A DNA stretch of 55,944 bases from Bdellovibrionales bacterium (GCA_009692515.1 SHZA01000007.1:1-55944); one strand, 5' to 3'; shown: positions 15,068-23,415, numbered from the stretch's first letter. Translations and numbers: made by a program. Notes: generated by a model not told the origin, from the letters alone.

Positions 15068-16804
15068 ATGAAGATCATCGCTTACGAAGACGACTTGTTA
15101 CCAGTTGAAGCCCAGACCATCCGTGTGGCTATCTACGCTAGGTATTCGTGTATTGGGAACAGCCCGTATAGTGCAGACGAACAAATCCAGAGGGCACGTT
15201 ACCATATTGAGAAGGGGACGGTTCAACCCAGAAAGCGGGGCAAGGTCTTGCTTGAAATCGCAGAGAACTGGGTAATCAAAGACGAAGCAAAGACGGGGAG
15301 GGTGACCCGTGACGGGTATGAGCTTATAAAATCTGGGATCAAGGCAAAAAAGTTTGATGTATTGGTCATGGATGATATTTCCAGAATGACTAGAGACATG
15401 GGTGACACTTTAGACCTTTTTGAAGATCTTACCTTTTACGGCGTGGAAGGTTATTCGCTCTCCGATGGAATCAGCACCGAAGATGCAAATGCCAGAGATC
15501 TATTTATATTTAAAGGTTATGCCAATGAATCGCAATCTCGCTCGACTTCAAAGAATACCATGCGTGGGCTTGAAGTGCGTGCTCTAAGTGGTTTCTCTAC
15601 GGGACAGAAGCCGTATGGATATTATTCGGAGCCAACTAAAATTACTTTAATGAAGGGAGTGGAGAAGCCTTCTCACTTTGAAATTAGAGTTGAACAGATT
15701 CAAGCTGAGGTTATTCGACGGATCTGGAAATTGTTCTCTGAATGCATGGGATGTAAGGCAATCGCAAAGAAATTAAATGATGAAAGTGTTCTCCCTCCGA
15801 CAAAAAAATCAAAGCGTTGGAGGGAAAAGATGATTTGGAACATTTTAAATCAAAGTAAATATATAGGGCTATGGAAATACCGCCAGACGAAAGTCGTAAA
15901 AAATCCTGAGACCGAAAGGCTCACGCAACAAGATCGCCCGAAAAAAGAATGGATCGTTGCAGAAAGAGAGGAGTTGAGGATCATTCCAAGGGAATTAGAA
16001 GAAAAGGTTATAGTCAGGAAAAAAGAAATCGCTGACGAACGATTTCAGGGAACGACACCAGAACAGAGAAGGTTTAGCAATACGGGTAGACTTCCATCCC
16101 ATATTCTTATCGGAACAATGTCGTGTGGAATTTGTGGCGGGAACTTTTTCTTAGCTTCGGGCAAGTCGGGAGGGTATTTAGGCTGCATGAACGCTTCTCG
16201 TCAGGCTGGGGCTGAGTGTGCCAATAAGCAAATGATAAAAATGTCATTGGTTGAATGGAATATTGTCGATGAGTTAAAAAAGAACTTGGAGGATTCCCGA
16301 ACTTACGACTACCTCGCCCGTCGTTATAACGAATTGATGGGTAAGAGAAGCAGTGATGTTCCCCATCGGCTCAATGAAGTTGAAATCACAATTTCTAAAC
16401 AAGAAAAAGTGATCGCGAACTACACCAAGTTTATTGGGGAAGGAGTATGGTCAGATACCATCGCGACAGAACTTACAGCCACGGAACACAAAGTTAAGGA
16501 ACTCAAAAAAGAACGCGATTATCTTAAAGAAAGGTTGGGGGAGCGTTTGTATGTCACTCCACACGCAATCCGCGAGCGACTGCTGAACCTAAATGAAGTC
16601 TTAGGGCAACGTGTGTCCGAAGCGAATCGGATCATGCGGAGGCTATTTCCAGAAAAAATCACCATGAAGCCGACTGTAGTTAAGGGCAAAAAGAGCTACG
16701 AGGCATCGGGCGTGTTGAATTTATACGCGGTGACTCGGTTCAGTTCAGTTGTAAATGGTGTCCCCAACGAGATTCGAACTCGTGTCCTTACCGTGAAAGG
16801 GTAA
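15068..16804 (+). CDS. Large serine recombinase (integrase of the element)
   Basis: A 578-residue site-specific recombinase of the large serine family. The catalytic domain starts with RVAIYARYSCIGNSPYSADE, where the nucleophile is Ser27, and continues to MDDISRMTRD at ~101-110. The recombinase domain follows (GFSTGQKPYGY, AIAKKLN), then a zinc beta-ribbon with CGICGGN and a second Cys pair around residues 352-385, then a coiled coil (KQEKVIANYTKF, VKELKKERDYLKERL). The last ~15 residues, NGVPNEIRTRVLTVKG, are read antisense through tRNA-Glu, so the C-terminal end and the stop codon come from the host target gene. This enzyme most likely carried out the integration. Confidence 0.93.
   Translation: MKIIAYEDDLLPVEAQTIRVAIYARYSCIGNSPYSADEQIQRARYHIEKGTVQPRKRGKVLLEIAENWVIKDEAKTGRVTRDGYELIKSGIKAKKFDVLVMDDISRMTRDMGDTLDLFEDLTFYGVEGYSLSDGISTEDANARDLFIFKGYANESQSRSTSKNTMRGLEVRALSGFSTGQKPYGYYSEPTKITLMKGVEKPSHFEIRVEQIQAEVIRRIWKLFSECMGCKAIAKKLNDESVLPPTKKSKRWREKMIWNILNQSKYIGLWKYRQTKVVKNPETERLTQQDRPKKEWIVAEREELRIIPRELEEKVIVRKKEIADERFQGTTPEQRRFSNTGRLPSHILIGTMSCGICGGNFFLASGKSGGYLGCMNASRQAGAECANKQMIKMSLVEWNIVDELKKNLEDSRTYDYLARRYNELMGKRSSDVPHRLNEVEITISKQEKVIANYTKFIGEGVWSDTIATELTATEHKVKELKKERDYLKERLGERLYVTPHAIRERLLNLNEVLGQRVSEANRIMRRLFPEKITMKPTVVKGKKSYEASGVLNLYAVTRFSSVVNGVPNEIRTRVLTVKG
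16756..16767. repeat. Right attachment-site copy (12-bp direct repeat in the tRNA-Glu end)
   Basis: TGGTGTCCCCAA, identical to 11829-11840. Bases on either side of the two copies differ (A versus T before, CGAG versus TGGA after), so identity is limited to 12 bp. Confidence 0.7.
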
Positions 16805-16831
16805 TGTCCTAGGCCTCTAGACGATGGGGAC
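16756..16831 (-). tRNA. tRNA-Glu (anticodon UUC)
   Basis: A complete 76-nt cloverleaf on the minus strand. The acceptor stem is GTCCCCA/TGGGGAC with discriminator A and an encoded CCA. The D arm is GTC-TAGAGGCCTAG-GAC. The anticodon stem TTACC/GGTAA holds loop CTTTCAC, anticodon TTC. The T arm is ACGAG-TTCGAAT-CTCGT. The 3' half is overlapped antisense by the recombinase gene, and the last 12 nt duplicate the left end of the element. The tRNA stays intact after integration. It lies just downstream of the DUF366 gene. Confidence 0.97.
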
Positions 16832-16885
16832 CCAAGAGTTGGGTATTCAACACTCAAGAGGTCGATTTTGCAAGTGCTAACAATA

Positions 16886-17446
16886 CTAACGTGCAGTCAC
16901 TTTAACGCGGGCCCATTTCCAGATCTGATAGTCGCTGGAGAATCTTGCTAGAATGTCCTTTGCAAATGTTTCAGGATTAATATTCATCTCCTGCAGGCCA
17001 GAGGTAGCAATAGGGGTTCCTTCAGTTCTTACATTGACTCCTAGATGAATCAATATTGAGACAAGGCTCTTAGTGGCTATGGAGACTGAAAACTTTCTTT
17101 CCTGGTAATAAATATCGTTCCCTCGGCGGTGAAGTTGGGTGACTCCATGTTCCCAAAGCCATTCATACACTGAGGCTACTAAAAGATGTTGGAGCAAAAT
17201 TCCCTGCTCTAAAGAATCAATAAACCATTCGCCAAGAAAATGAACCATTTCTGGGCTATAAATAGGGGCCTTTTTTTTGACGTCCTCTAAATCTACCATG
17301 TGGTCTAAAGTGACTTCGCAAGGTCCTTTAAAGGCAATTAGAGTATTTCCCATGATGCCTGTGGTCTCGTAAATCCAATGCGGTTTTAGTTCTAGTCCTT
17401 GATAAGGGATGATCTTAGTTAAGAATTGTGTTGATAAAGAGTCCAT
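16886..17446 (-). CDS. DUF366 family protein
   Basis: A 186-residue cytoplasmic protein of the uncharacterised DUF366 (COG2029) family. The family's characteristic block is recognisable: PHWIYETTGIMGNTLIAFKG, then PCEVTLDHMVDLEDV, then MVHFLGEWF. No catalytic residues are established for the family. The start overlaps the end of queC by 32 bp, a tight coupling that hints at a role beside 7-deazaguanine (queuosine precursor) synthesis or another tRNA-related pathway; this is inference. An earlier or later start is not preferred, because the conserved PHWI motif begins by residue 22. Confidence 0.75.
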   Translation of the reverse strand: MDSLSTQFLTKIIPYQGLELKPHWIYETTGIMGNTLIAFKGPCEVTLDHMVDLEDVKKKAPIYSPEMVHFLGEWFIDSLEQGILLQHLLVASVYEWLWEHGVTQLHRRGNDIYYQERKFSVSIATKSLVSILIHLGVNVRTEGTPIATSGLQEMNINPETFAKDILARFSSDYQIWKWARVKVTAR

Positions 17447-18125
17447 CTAGCGATTTCTCCTTGTTAACTAAAGCTCGTTTTAATCTCATGCAAGATTCAC
17501 AGGATCCGCACATGACCTCTCCCTCTTCATAGCAACTCCAGAGCAAAGAAAAAGGGAAATTAAGGGTCATTCCTAGTGCTACAATTTCTGTTTTATTCAT
17601 TTCCATAGTTGGAGATTCCACTCTCACATGATTTGAAGTGGAAAGGGCAAGGGCTTTATTAATGGCTTCGATATAGGCGATGGAGTTATCCGGAAATGTT
17701 GCGGCCTCCTCAGCGTTAAACCCTACCAGAATCGTATCCACCTTTTGATTTTCGGCAATGCTAGCGGCCACCTCTAAAAAGACCCCATTACGATTAGGCA
17801 CCCATACTTGAGCCGCACTTTTTAAAACGGCTCCAGAGTCGCTCAGTGTTTTTAGAGAGGGATGGGCTAGGGGGTCCTTTTTTGAAAGCAATCCTTTCGA
17901 CTCAAACTGAGAGAACCATGGTAGGGGCATCACGCCATGAGGAATTCCAAAGTGATCTGAAATAGCCTTGGCATGTTGAATCTCTTGAATGGCAGCTCGT
18001 TGGCCATAATTGAAGGTAATGGCAGATTTAATATGAATTCCTTTGTCTAGGGCAAAGGCCATAGAAACGGCAGAGTCTAATCCGCTAGAGAGCAGGGCAA
18101 TGGCAGTGGTTTCAAAGGACTTCAT
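17415..18125 (-). CDS. queC: 7-cyano-7-deazaguanine synthase QueC
   Basis: QueC converts 7-carboxy-7-deazaguanine, ammonia and ATP to preQ0 in queuosine biosynthesis. The 236-residue protein has the PP-loop SSGLDSAVS (residues 13-21; the usual SGGxDS has Ser for the first Gly), the family's FNYGQRAAIQEIQHA, and a zinc site near the C-terminus with four Cys (SCYEEGEVMCGSCESCMR). Length is normal. No other que genes are in the window. It overlaps the DUF366 gene, which is translated behind it. Confidence 0.9.
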   Translation of the reverse strand: MKSFETTAIALLSSGLDSAVSMAFALDKGIHIKSAITFNYGQRAAIQEIQHAKAISDHFGIPHGVMPLPWFSQFESKGLLSKKDPLAHPSLKTLSDSGAVLKSAAQVWVPNRNGVFLEVAASIAENQKVDTILVGFNAEEAATFPDNSIAYIEAINKALALSTSNHVRVESPTMEMNKTEIVALGMTLNFPFSLLWSCYEEGEVMCGSCESCMRLKRALVNKEKSLDGLFINTILN

Positions 18126-18213
18126 GTCAGACGAATTACCACAAAGCGAGATAAAAACCTAGATACCTGCCAGGTAACTTAGGCTAACGGTTGGAGGTGG
18201 GAAGGGGACTCTG

Positions 18214-18417
18214 TTAAGGATGGACGATTCTATCAACGCGAGTATTTAATTCTTGAAGTTGTTTAAGTAGTTTTTTAAGTCTCTCATGGGTCTGGTTCAT
18301 CGTATTTTGAGTAGAAACCATCGTAATATTATCTGTTCCAAAATCTAAAATATCACTTAATGTGGTATGAATATCTTTTCGAATCAGACCTGAAGGTTTG
18401 TTCTGATTTTCTCCCAT
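18214..18417 (-). CDS. Small protein of unknown function
   Basis: A 67-residue cytoplasmic protein lying between queC and nadD on the same strand. A purine-rich AGGGGGCGG sequence precedes its ATG at good spacing, supporting real translation. The second half is an amphipathic helix likely to form a coiled coil (ERLKKLLKQLQELNTRVDRI). No family is recognised. In some genomes ribosome-silencing factor RsfS follows nadD, but this protein is too short and lacks that family's motifs. Confidence 0.5.
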   Translation of the reverse strand: MGENQNKPSGLIRKDIHTTLSDILDFGTDNITMVSTQNTMNQTHERLKKLLKQLQELNTRVDRIVHP

Positions 18418-18453
18418 TACCGCCCCCTGAAAATTAAGCTAATTAACTAACTT

Positions 18454-19131
18454 CTATTTAACGGCATACAGTTGATTTTCTTTAATCACTAGCCACACTG
18501 AGCGTTGAATTCCAGGCGGGGCTGGATCCAAGTATTGTTTTTTATAGGCATTTATAAGGTTTCTGCGAATTTTCGTGGAGGAAAAAGGCAAGGCGTTAAT
18601 TTTGAAAGTTTTTATCCAACGAGAGTTTTTAGAATGAAGCACCCCGTTTTCTCTTGAAATGCCATCTACAATTCCACATATTTTTAGCATCCCATGCATA
18701 TCAATGGGTGAGTTGTCTCTATTTACGATAGCAACGTTGGCTAGAGATAAAATTCGTTTTGGATTTTTCCATTTTGAAAAGGTTTCAAAGACCTCATTGC
18801 CTACAATCAAAACAAGATCTCCCAATTTTTGCTGGGTTAACTCCAGTAACGTTTCTTCTGTATAACTCGCACCGGAACGTTTTAGCTCCCCCTCCCATAT
18901 CTCGATGTTGGGATTATTTAATTCTTTGATAGAGGCCTGTAAGAGATGAAGCCTCATGGTGTTAGATATGAGAGAGGGGGTTGTTTTTAATGGGTTTTGT
19001 TTCGCGGGAACAACTAGGATCTTTGTGAATTCACCCGTATTTAATAGAGACGTTAATAGATGAATATGCCCTAAGTGAATAGGGTCGAAGGTGCCGCCGT
19101 AAACTCCAATCAAACTTGTTCTTCTCTCCAT
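18454..19131 (-). CDS. nadD: Nicotinate-nucleotide adenylyltransferase
   Basis: NadD adenylates nicotinate mononucleotide to deamido-NAD in NAD biosynthesis. The 225-residue protein carries GVYGGTFDPIHLGHIH near the N-terminus, with the HxGH motif at residues 19-22, PAKQNPLK typical of NadD, and FSSTKIRRNL, the ISSTxIR motif that binds ATP phosphates. Its ATG lies inside the end of obgE (22-bp overlap), consistent with the common obgE-nadD order and translational coupling. Confidence 0.93.
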   Translation of the reverse strand: MERRTSLIGVYGGTFDPIHLGHIHLLTSLLNTGEFTKILVVPAKQNPLKTTPSLISNTMRLHLLQASIKELNNPNIEIWEGELKRSGASYTEETLLELTQQKLGDLVLIVGNEVFETFSKWKNPKRILSLANVAIVNRDNSPIDMHGMLKICGIVDGISRENGVLHSKNSRWIKTFKINALPFSSTKIRRNLINAYKKQYLDPAPPGIQRSVWLVIKENQLYAVK

Positions 19132-20117
19132 GTCGGGGCCCGTTCTGCTAAAGCATCCAAGAGTCTATCCATTCCAGCTCCTGTTTTACTACTCACGAAA
19201 AAACCATTGAGTTTTCGTTTTTTGAGAGCTGCCTGTTTTAGTTTGAGTGCGGCACTTGTAATGAGATCGGTTTTTGTAAAAACTAAAATCTCTTCTCTCT
19301 TTAATAATTTTTTATCGTAAGCACCCAGCTCTTTTCGAATTAATTTGATCCGTTTCTCAATCTCACTTGGGGTTTCAGAAACTTCACATAGGTGTAAAAG
19401 CAATCGATTTCTAGCGACATGTTTTAAAAATTTAGTTCCTAGACCAGACCCCTCGGAAGCGCCTTCGATAAGCCCTGGAAGATCGGCAATCACAAATCCC
19501 TGTCCCTTGTGGGATACCACTCCTAGATGCGGTTCCAAGGTCGTGAAGGGATAGTCGGCAATTTTCGGACGAGCCCTGGTCACTGCAGTTAAAAAAGAGG
19601 ATTTACCAGCATTTGGTAAACCGATAAGGCCCACATCGGCCAGAAGTCTGAGCTCTAGCTTGATCTGCCTTTCGAATCCAAGCTCTCCTTTGGTGGCAGT
19701 TTTGGGGGCTCGGTTAGTGGATGATTTAAAGGTGAGATTTCCTCTCCCTCCCTTTCCTCCACGAGCTACTAAAAGTATCTGTCCATGTTTGGTGAGATCT
19801 TCTATCAGGTCGCCGGTCGCTACCTCATATATTAAGGTGCCCAATGGAACTGAAATGGTGAGATCCACTCCGGATCGACCATTACAATCACTACCCATGC
19901 CGTGCTCACCGCGCTCAGCTTCAAATTTTGGTTTGAATTTAAAATCTAAGAGACTGGTCTTATCTCTCGTGGCCTGTAGATAAACATTACCACCACGCCC
20001 GCCATTACCACCGTTAGGGCCACCATAAGGAATTCCGGCCTCACGTCTGAAACTGACGCAACCATTTCCTCCGCCACCAGATTGGAGACATATTATAACT
20101 TCATCTATGAGTGCCAC
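19110..20117 (-). CDS. obgE: GTPase Obg/CgtA
   Basis: Obg is an essential GTPase that binds the 50S subunit and functions in ribosome assembly and stress control. The 335-residue protein has the glycine-rich Obg fold (SGGGGNGCVSFRREAG, GGPNGGNGGRGGNV), then the G domain: G1 GLPNAGKS (166-173), switch YPFTTLEPHLG, G3 DLPG, G4 TKTD and G5 SSKTG. It starts at GTG with AGGAG five bases upstream. The short C-terminus is like that of many non-enteric Obg proteins. It follows rplU-rpmA in the usual order. Confidence 0.97.
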   Translation of the reverse strand: MALIDEVIICLQSGGGGNGCVSFRREAGIPYGGPNGGNGGRGGNVYLQATRDKTSLLDFKFKPKFEAERGEHGMGSDCNGRSGVDLTISVPLGTLIYEVATGDLIEDLTKHGQILLVARGGKGGRGNLTFKSSTNRAPKTATKGELGFERQIKLELRLLADVGLIGLPNAGKSSFLTAVTRARPKIADYPFTTLEPHLGVVSHKGQGFVIADLPGLIEGASEGSGLGTKFLKHVARNRLLLHLCEVSETPSEIEKRIKLIRKELGAYDKKLLKREEILVFTKTDLITSAALKLKQAALKKRKLNGFFVSSKTGAGMDRLLDALAERAPTWREEQV

Positions 20118-20145
20118 TTGTTCTCCTAAACCACAGGAGACAGAA

Positions 20146-20406
20146 TTAGGCTTCTACCGGATAGACCGAAATTTTCTGACGATCTTTACCGTAGCGCTCG
20201 AAAGCTACTCGGCCAGGGATGAGTGCATAAAGAGTCCAATCCCTACCTGTGCCTACATTAAAACCGGCATGAAATTTGGTGCCACGCTGTCTAACAATAA
20301 TGTTTCCGGGAATGACCAGTTCGCCACCAAATATTTTCACGCCAAGTCGCTGTCCTTGACTATCTCTGCCATTGCTTGAACTACCACCTGCTTTTTTGTG
20401 TGCCAT
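20146..20406 (-). CDS. rpmA: 50S ribosomal protein L27
   Basis: L27 is a large-subunit protein whose N-terminal tail reaches the peptidyl-transferase centre. The 86-residue sequence starts [20 protein letters not shown] and continues with [11 protein letters not shown] and [10 protein letters not shown], all diagnostic. There is no Firmicutes-type N-terminal extension to be cleaved. Its ATG shares one base with the rplU stop codon (TAATG), so the two are translationally coupled. Confidence 0.98.
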   Translation of the reverse strand: MAHKKAGGSSSNGRDSQGQRLGVKIFGGELVIPGNIIVRQRGTKFHAGFNVGTGRDWTLYALIPGRVAFERYGKDRQKISVYPVEA

Positions 20407-20723
20407 TAGTTGCCTTGCCTCTCAAATTTTTCAATGAGTAGTCGTGTGTAATCTTGTCTGTGTCCATAAGTTCGTTTGTAATTATGACGACGCTTATATT
20501 TAATAGTTCTCAACTTAGGCCCTTTTTCAAGAGCAAGAACTAAGGCCGAAACGGTGACTGGAACTCTTGGTTTTCCAACAGAAACTTCTTCGCCATCTGC
20601 ATAAAAAAGGACATCATCTAAAACGATAGTTTTTCCTGTTTCTACATCTAACTTTTCAACGAGCAGTTCAAATCCTGGCTCGACCCGATATTGTTTTCCA
20701 CCTGTGCGAATAATTGCGTACAT
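20406..20723 (-). CDS. rplU: 50S ribosomal protein L21
   Basis: L21 binds 23S rRNA with L20. The 105-residue protein begins [20 protein letters not shown] and has the C-terminal [17 protein letters not shown] block. An AAGGAG seven bases before the ATG is a good ribosome-binding site. First gene of the rplU-rpmA-obgE-nadD block, with a candidate promoter about 110-140 bp upstream. Confidence 0.98.
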   Translation of the reverse strand: MYAIIRTGGKQYRVEPGFELLVEKLDVETGKTIVLDDVLFYADGEEVSVGKPRVPVTVSALVLALEKGPKLRTIKYKRRHNYKRTYGHRQDYTRLLIEKFERQGN

Positions 20724-21106
20724 TGCTAAACTCCTTAACGGTCTCTTACGGTCCCACTTTTCCTTCAGCTTCTTTAAAGAGAACTATGGTTCTGAACCAG
20801 TGATCTCGCCCTCTTGTCGCGAAAGTTAATGAAAAGTCATAATGGACTCAGATAAACTCGTCAACTAATTAGAATTCCCAAGGATTCTAGTTCGTGAGCC
20901 CTGTGGGACTAGGGGGCTGGAATAGGCCCCCTGTATACCGGCTAGTCTACAGAGAGAAAAACACCTGATTATTAACGACTAAGACATTGAAAATATGTAT
21001 GTTTTTAAGTCTTGTTCATTGGCTTGTCACTTCAAAGTGATTCGCCATATTTTTAGGTGACATTAGCCTTAAAAAGGCTGGATCTGGGTTTGCAATGGTG
21101 TAAAGG
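20724..21106. other. Divergent intergenic region upstream of rplU
   Basis: Gene-free region between rplU (minus) and a secreted protein gene (plus). Beyond the rplU promoter it contains TGGTTC/GAACCA around a single base at 20787-20799, inside the predicted leader, and the hairpin AGGGGGC/GCCCCCT at 20911-20932 with an 8-nt loop. The second hairpin lacks a T-tract, so it is not a typical terminator. A small RNA cannot be excluded, but no known family is recognised. Confidence 0.4.
20836..20864 (-). promoter_or_regulatory. Candidate sigma70 promoter of rplU-rpmA-obgE
   Basis: On the minus strand TTGACG (20859-20864) and TATGAC (20836-20841) are separated by 17 bp. The -35 matches consensus at 5 of 6 positions and the -10 at 4 of 6. 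The transcript would begin near 20829 with a leader of about 105 nt. Confidence 0.5.
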
Positions 21107-21940
21107 ATGCCCTCTTTTTTTAAAATATATATTTTTATATTTTTACTCCTTGGCCTGATGCCTTCTTGGGGAGCGGAAAGTCTCGATTCCACGTCTCTCC
21201 TTCTTTTTAACCAGAGCCTGACCCTTTCCTTGAGCTCGAATCCCATTGAGCAAAAGGCCGGTGATATTTTATTTCAAACCTACGTGCAGAAATATGGTGG
21301 AGACGGGGCTTCTTCTGCATCTATTTTTTCCCCTTCAACTCAAAAATGGATCGAAGCTAAAGGATTAAGCAGTAAGCAACTGAGTCAGAAAATAGAGAAA
21401 AAAGATTGGACTGGAGTTCAGGAATTTGTTCAATCCCAAAGAGAGTTTGAACCGGTAGATGAGGAGCAGGAAAATGAAGCCGCAAAAAAGTTAGCAGAGG
21501 CGCTTCGTGGAGGATTGGCGAGTTTTTCACCTCAAAGCATTCGAGGGTTTGAAGTGGATCAACCGAATAAATCCCTCGCACCTGAGGTAGTCGAAGAAAA
21601 AAATAGAATTGAAAATAATCTCGAGGGAAAAAAACAATCTTTAGCCGCTACAGATATGAATTCGGATGAGGTGAGAACTGAGTTGGTTTTAGATTCTGAT
21701 TTAACCGTTAGGGAAAGCGCAAAAACAGGAGCTCCCTTACCTATCGAAAAGACAAAGCTGGAAAACCGAAGAGAAAATACTGCAGAGGTTTTAAATCTCT
21801 TTATGGGAGTTGAGAGACAACTATTAGAAGATTTAGGCATTCGTAAATTGGCTAAAGGAATTAATATTTTTAGCTTTTCCAGGTTTCATCTTAAAAATAG
21901 TTTTCTAATAGAAAAAACTAATAGTTCCCAGCAAAATTAA
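21107..21940 (+). CDS. Secreted protein of unknown function
   Basis: A 277-residue protein with a signal peptide (MPSFFKIYIFIFLLLGLMPS) and likely cleavage after WGA. The mature chain is hydrophilic, with Ser-rich and Glu/Lys-rich stretches (DEEQENEAAKKLAEALRGG), no lipobox and no second membrane segment. I do not recognise a family. It precedes the comEC gene on the same strand by about 90 bp. Confidence 0.65.
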   Translation: MPSFFKIYIFIFLLLGLMPSWGAESLDSTSLLLFNQSLTLSLSSNPIEQKAGDILFQTYVQKYGGDGASSASIFSPSTQKWIEAKGLSSKQLSQKIEKKDWTGVQEFVQSQREFEPVDEEQENEAAKKLAEALRGGLASFSPQSIRGFEVDQPNKSLAPEVVEEKNRIENNLEGKKQSLAATDMNSDEVRTELVLDSDLTVRESAKTGAPLPIEKTKLENRRENTAEVLNLFMGVERQLLEDLGIRKLAKGINIFSFSRFHLKNSFLIEKTNSSQQN

Positions 21941-22029
21941 AACAGGGACAGCAAACCCATCCCCTCCGGTTTACTTTCCAACTACCACACCTTAACGCCT
22001 CCCTTGAAAGATACCCACGTGATTAAAAT

Positions 22030-23415
22030 GTGATTAAAACAAACCGTATGAAAGTTTTTTTTGGGGCCGTATTCGTATTAATTTTGATCTCTATCCGAGG
22101 GGTCTATTGGCGACAGGAGGTGCAGATGACCGAGAGCGCGTGCGGGCGGCTTTCCTTGCCCCAACAAAAACTGAGAGAGCCACGACCGACCCGAATTCGC
22201 GGGCAGGTTGAGTATTCATTTAGCGGTGGGGTGGAATTGAAATCTGCCAAAATATTTTTCAAGGGGTCCTGGTGGCCCTTTGCTGGAAAAATAATTTTGG
22301 GAGAACGAATGAACGTTGTGGTTCCAGAGAATCAGCAGGTAGAGGTTAGGGGGCATTTTGACTGCGATACCCCGGCTAAAAATTTTAGTGGTTTTCAGGA
22401 TCGTTTTTTTAAGCGAACTACGAGAAAATTAATTCTCAAGAAGGGACGCGTGGCATGGACCCTATTACCCGATAGAAACACCGCGTTTTTTTTTCTAGGA
22501 AAGAGATTTAGAGACTATTTGAGTTCGTTAATGAAGGGGTACCCAGAATTACGGGGAATCGTATGGGCCGTATGGACGGGGGAAACTCAGGGATTAAATC
22601 CAGAATTGGTTTCAATGTATAGGGAAGGAGGGCTTTTACCCTTAGTGGCTTTAAGTGGTCAACATGTGAGTGTATGGGTCATTCTTTTTCGTTTCCTGTT
22701 TTTAATGTTAGCTAGAATAGGGATGTCTGCAAAAATATTCAGAGATTATTATCGTCGATTAGAGCTTTGGCTGCCATTGATTGGCGCCGCCATTCTAACC
22801 GTAACTAGTCAGGGCGCTCCTTCGGTGCTTAGAACATTAGCCATGGCAGGAGCTATGGTTTTATTGAGAATGAGAAAATTTATTTCATCACCGGTGCAAT
22901 GGGTGACGGCGAGTGCCGCTTTGATGATAGCTCTAGAACCGGGGCTTTTAATGGGGATCTCTTTTGTTTTAAGTGTGGGGGCCACATTTCTAATGGTGGA
23001 AATAAGCGAAACGCAGAATGTAGTTTCAAGTGTGGTGAAATATTTTTTTCTGTCCACCGTCATGGCGGTATTATCAGCTCCTATGATTCTTTTTTATTTT
23101 GGACAATGGTCCTATTTATCTCCAATAAGTACGATCTGTTTTAGTTGGCTGTGGAACCTTGTAATCATTCCAGTTGGATTTTTAATTCCCTGTTTAGGGG
23201 CTTTGCCGGATGGAATTTGTGACTCTGTGTTAGGCTTTTTAGAGATGGGATGGAAATGGCTTTGTAACGGACAGATTCTGGGCCATTATTTAATAGAAAA
23301 GTCATTTCTTGCCTATCCGCGGCCAAATATTGCGGAAACTCTGTGTTTACAAGCTAGTTGCCTAATTTTATTTAAATGGATTTGGCCCAAAAAAAACACC
23401 AATAACGCTCTGTGA
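22030..23415 (+). CDS. ComEC/Rec2-family DNA uptake channel protein, short form
   Basis: A polytopic inner-membrane protein of 461 residues. The N-terminal half has one membrane segment and a beta-rich soluble portion like the DUF4131 region of ComEC. The second half carries the 'competence' core: LVALSGQHVSVWVILFRFLF matches the SGxH signature, followed by about seven more hydrophobic segments. The C-terminal metallo-beta-lactamase-like nuclease domain found in many ComEC proteins is absent. ComEC moves single-stranded DNA across the inner membrane in natural transformation. The GTG at 22030 or the ATG at 22048 could be the start; the gap to neighbours does not decide it. Confidence 0.8.
   Translation: MIKTNRMKVFFGAVFVLILISIRGVYWRQEVQMTESACGRLSLPQQKLREPRPTRIRGQVEYSFSGGVELKSAKIFFKGSWWPFAGKIILGERMNVVVPENQQVEVRGHFDCDTPAKNFSGFQDRFFKRTTRKLILKKGRVAWTLLPDRNTAFFFLGKRFRDYLSSLMKGYPELRGIVWAVWTGETQGLNPELVSMYREGGLLPLVALSGQHVSVWVILFRFLFLMLARIGMSAKIFRDYYRRLELWLPLIGAAILTVTSQGAPSVLRTLAMAGAMVLLRMRKFISSPVQWVTASAALMIALEPGLLMGISFVLSVGATFLMVEISETQNVVSSVVKYFFLSTVMAVLSAPMILFYFGQWSYLSPISTICFSWLWNLVIIPVGFLIPCLGALPDGICDSVLGFLEMGWKWLCNGQILGHYLIEKSFLAYPRPNIAETLCLQASCLILFKWIWPKKNTNNAL

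Larger units (their letters stand above)
11829..16767. mobile_element. Integrated element at tRNA-Glu with serine recombinase, Rep-like protein and toxin-antitoxin pair
   Basis: The sequence TGGTGTCCCCAA occurs at 11829-11840 and again at 16756-16767, where it is the antisense of the acceptor end of tRNA-Glu including the encoded CCA. Between the copies lie a secreted protein gene, an XRE antitoxin and RelE/HigB-type toxin, a replication-initiator-like gene, a small acidic protein and a large serine recombinase next to the tRNA. That is the layout of a mobile island or integrated plasmid placed at the 3' end of a tRNA gene, leaving the tRNA intact. Flanking genes on both sides are ordinary chromosomal operons on the minus strand. 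Boundaries rest on the direct repeat and gene content; the exact crossover within the 12 bp is not known. Confidence 0.8.

Noticed and set aside
11829..16767. Prophage
   Set aside because: No capsid, tail, packaging or lysis genes are present; the gene set fits a small integrative element better.
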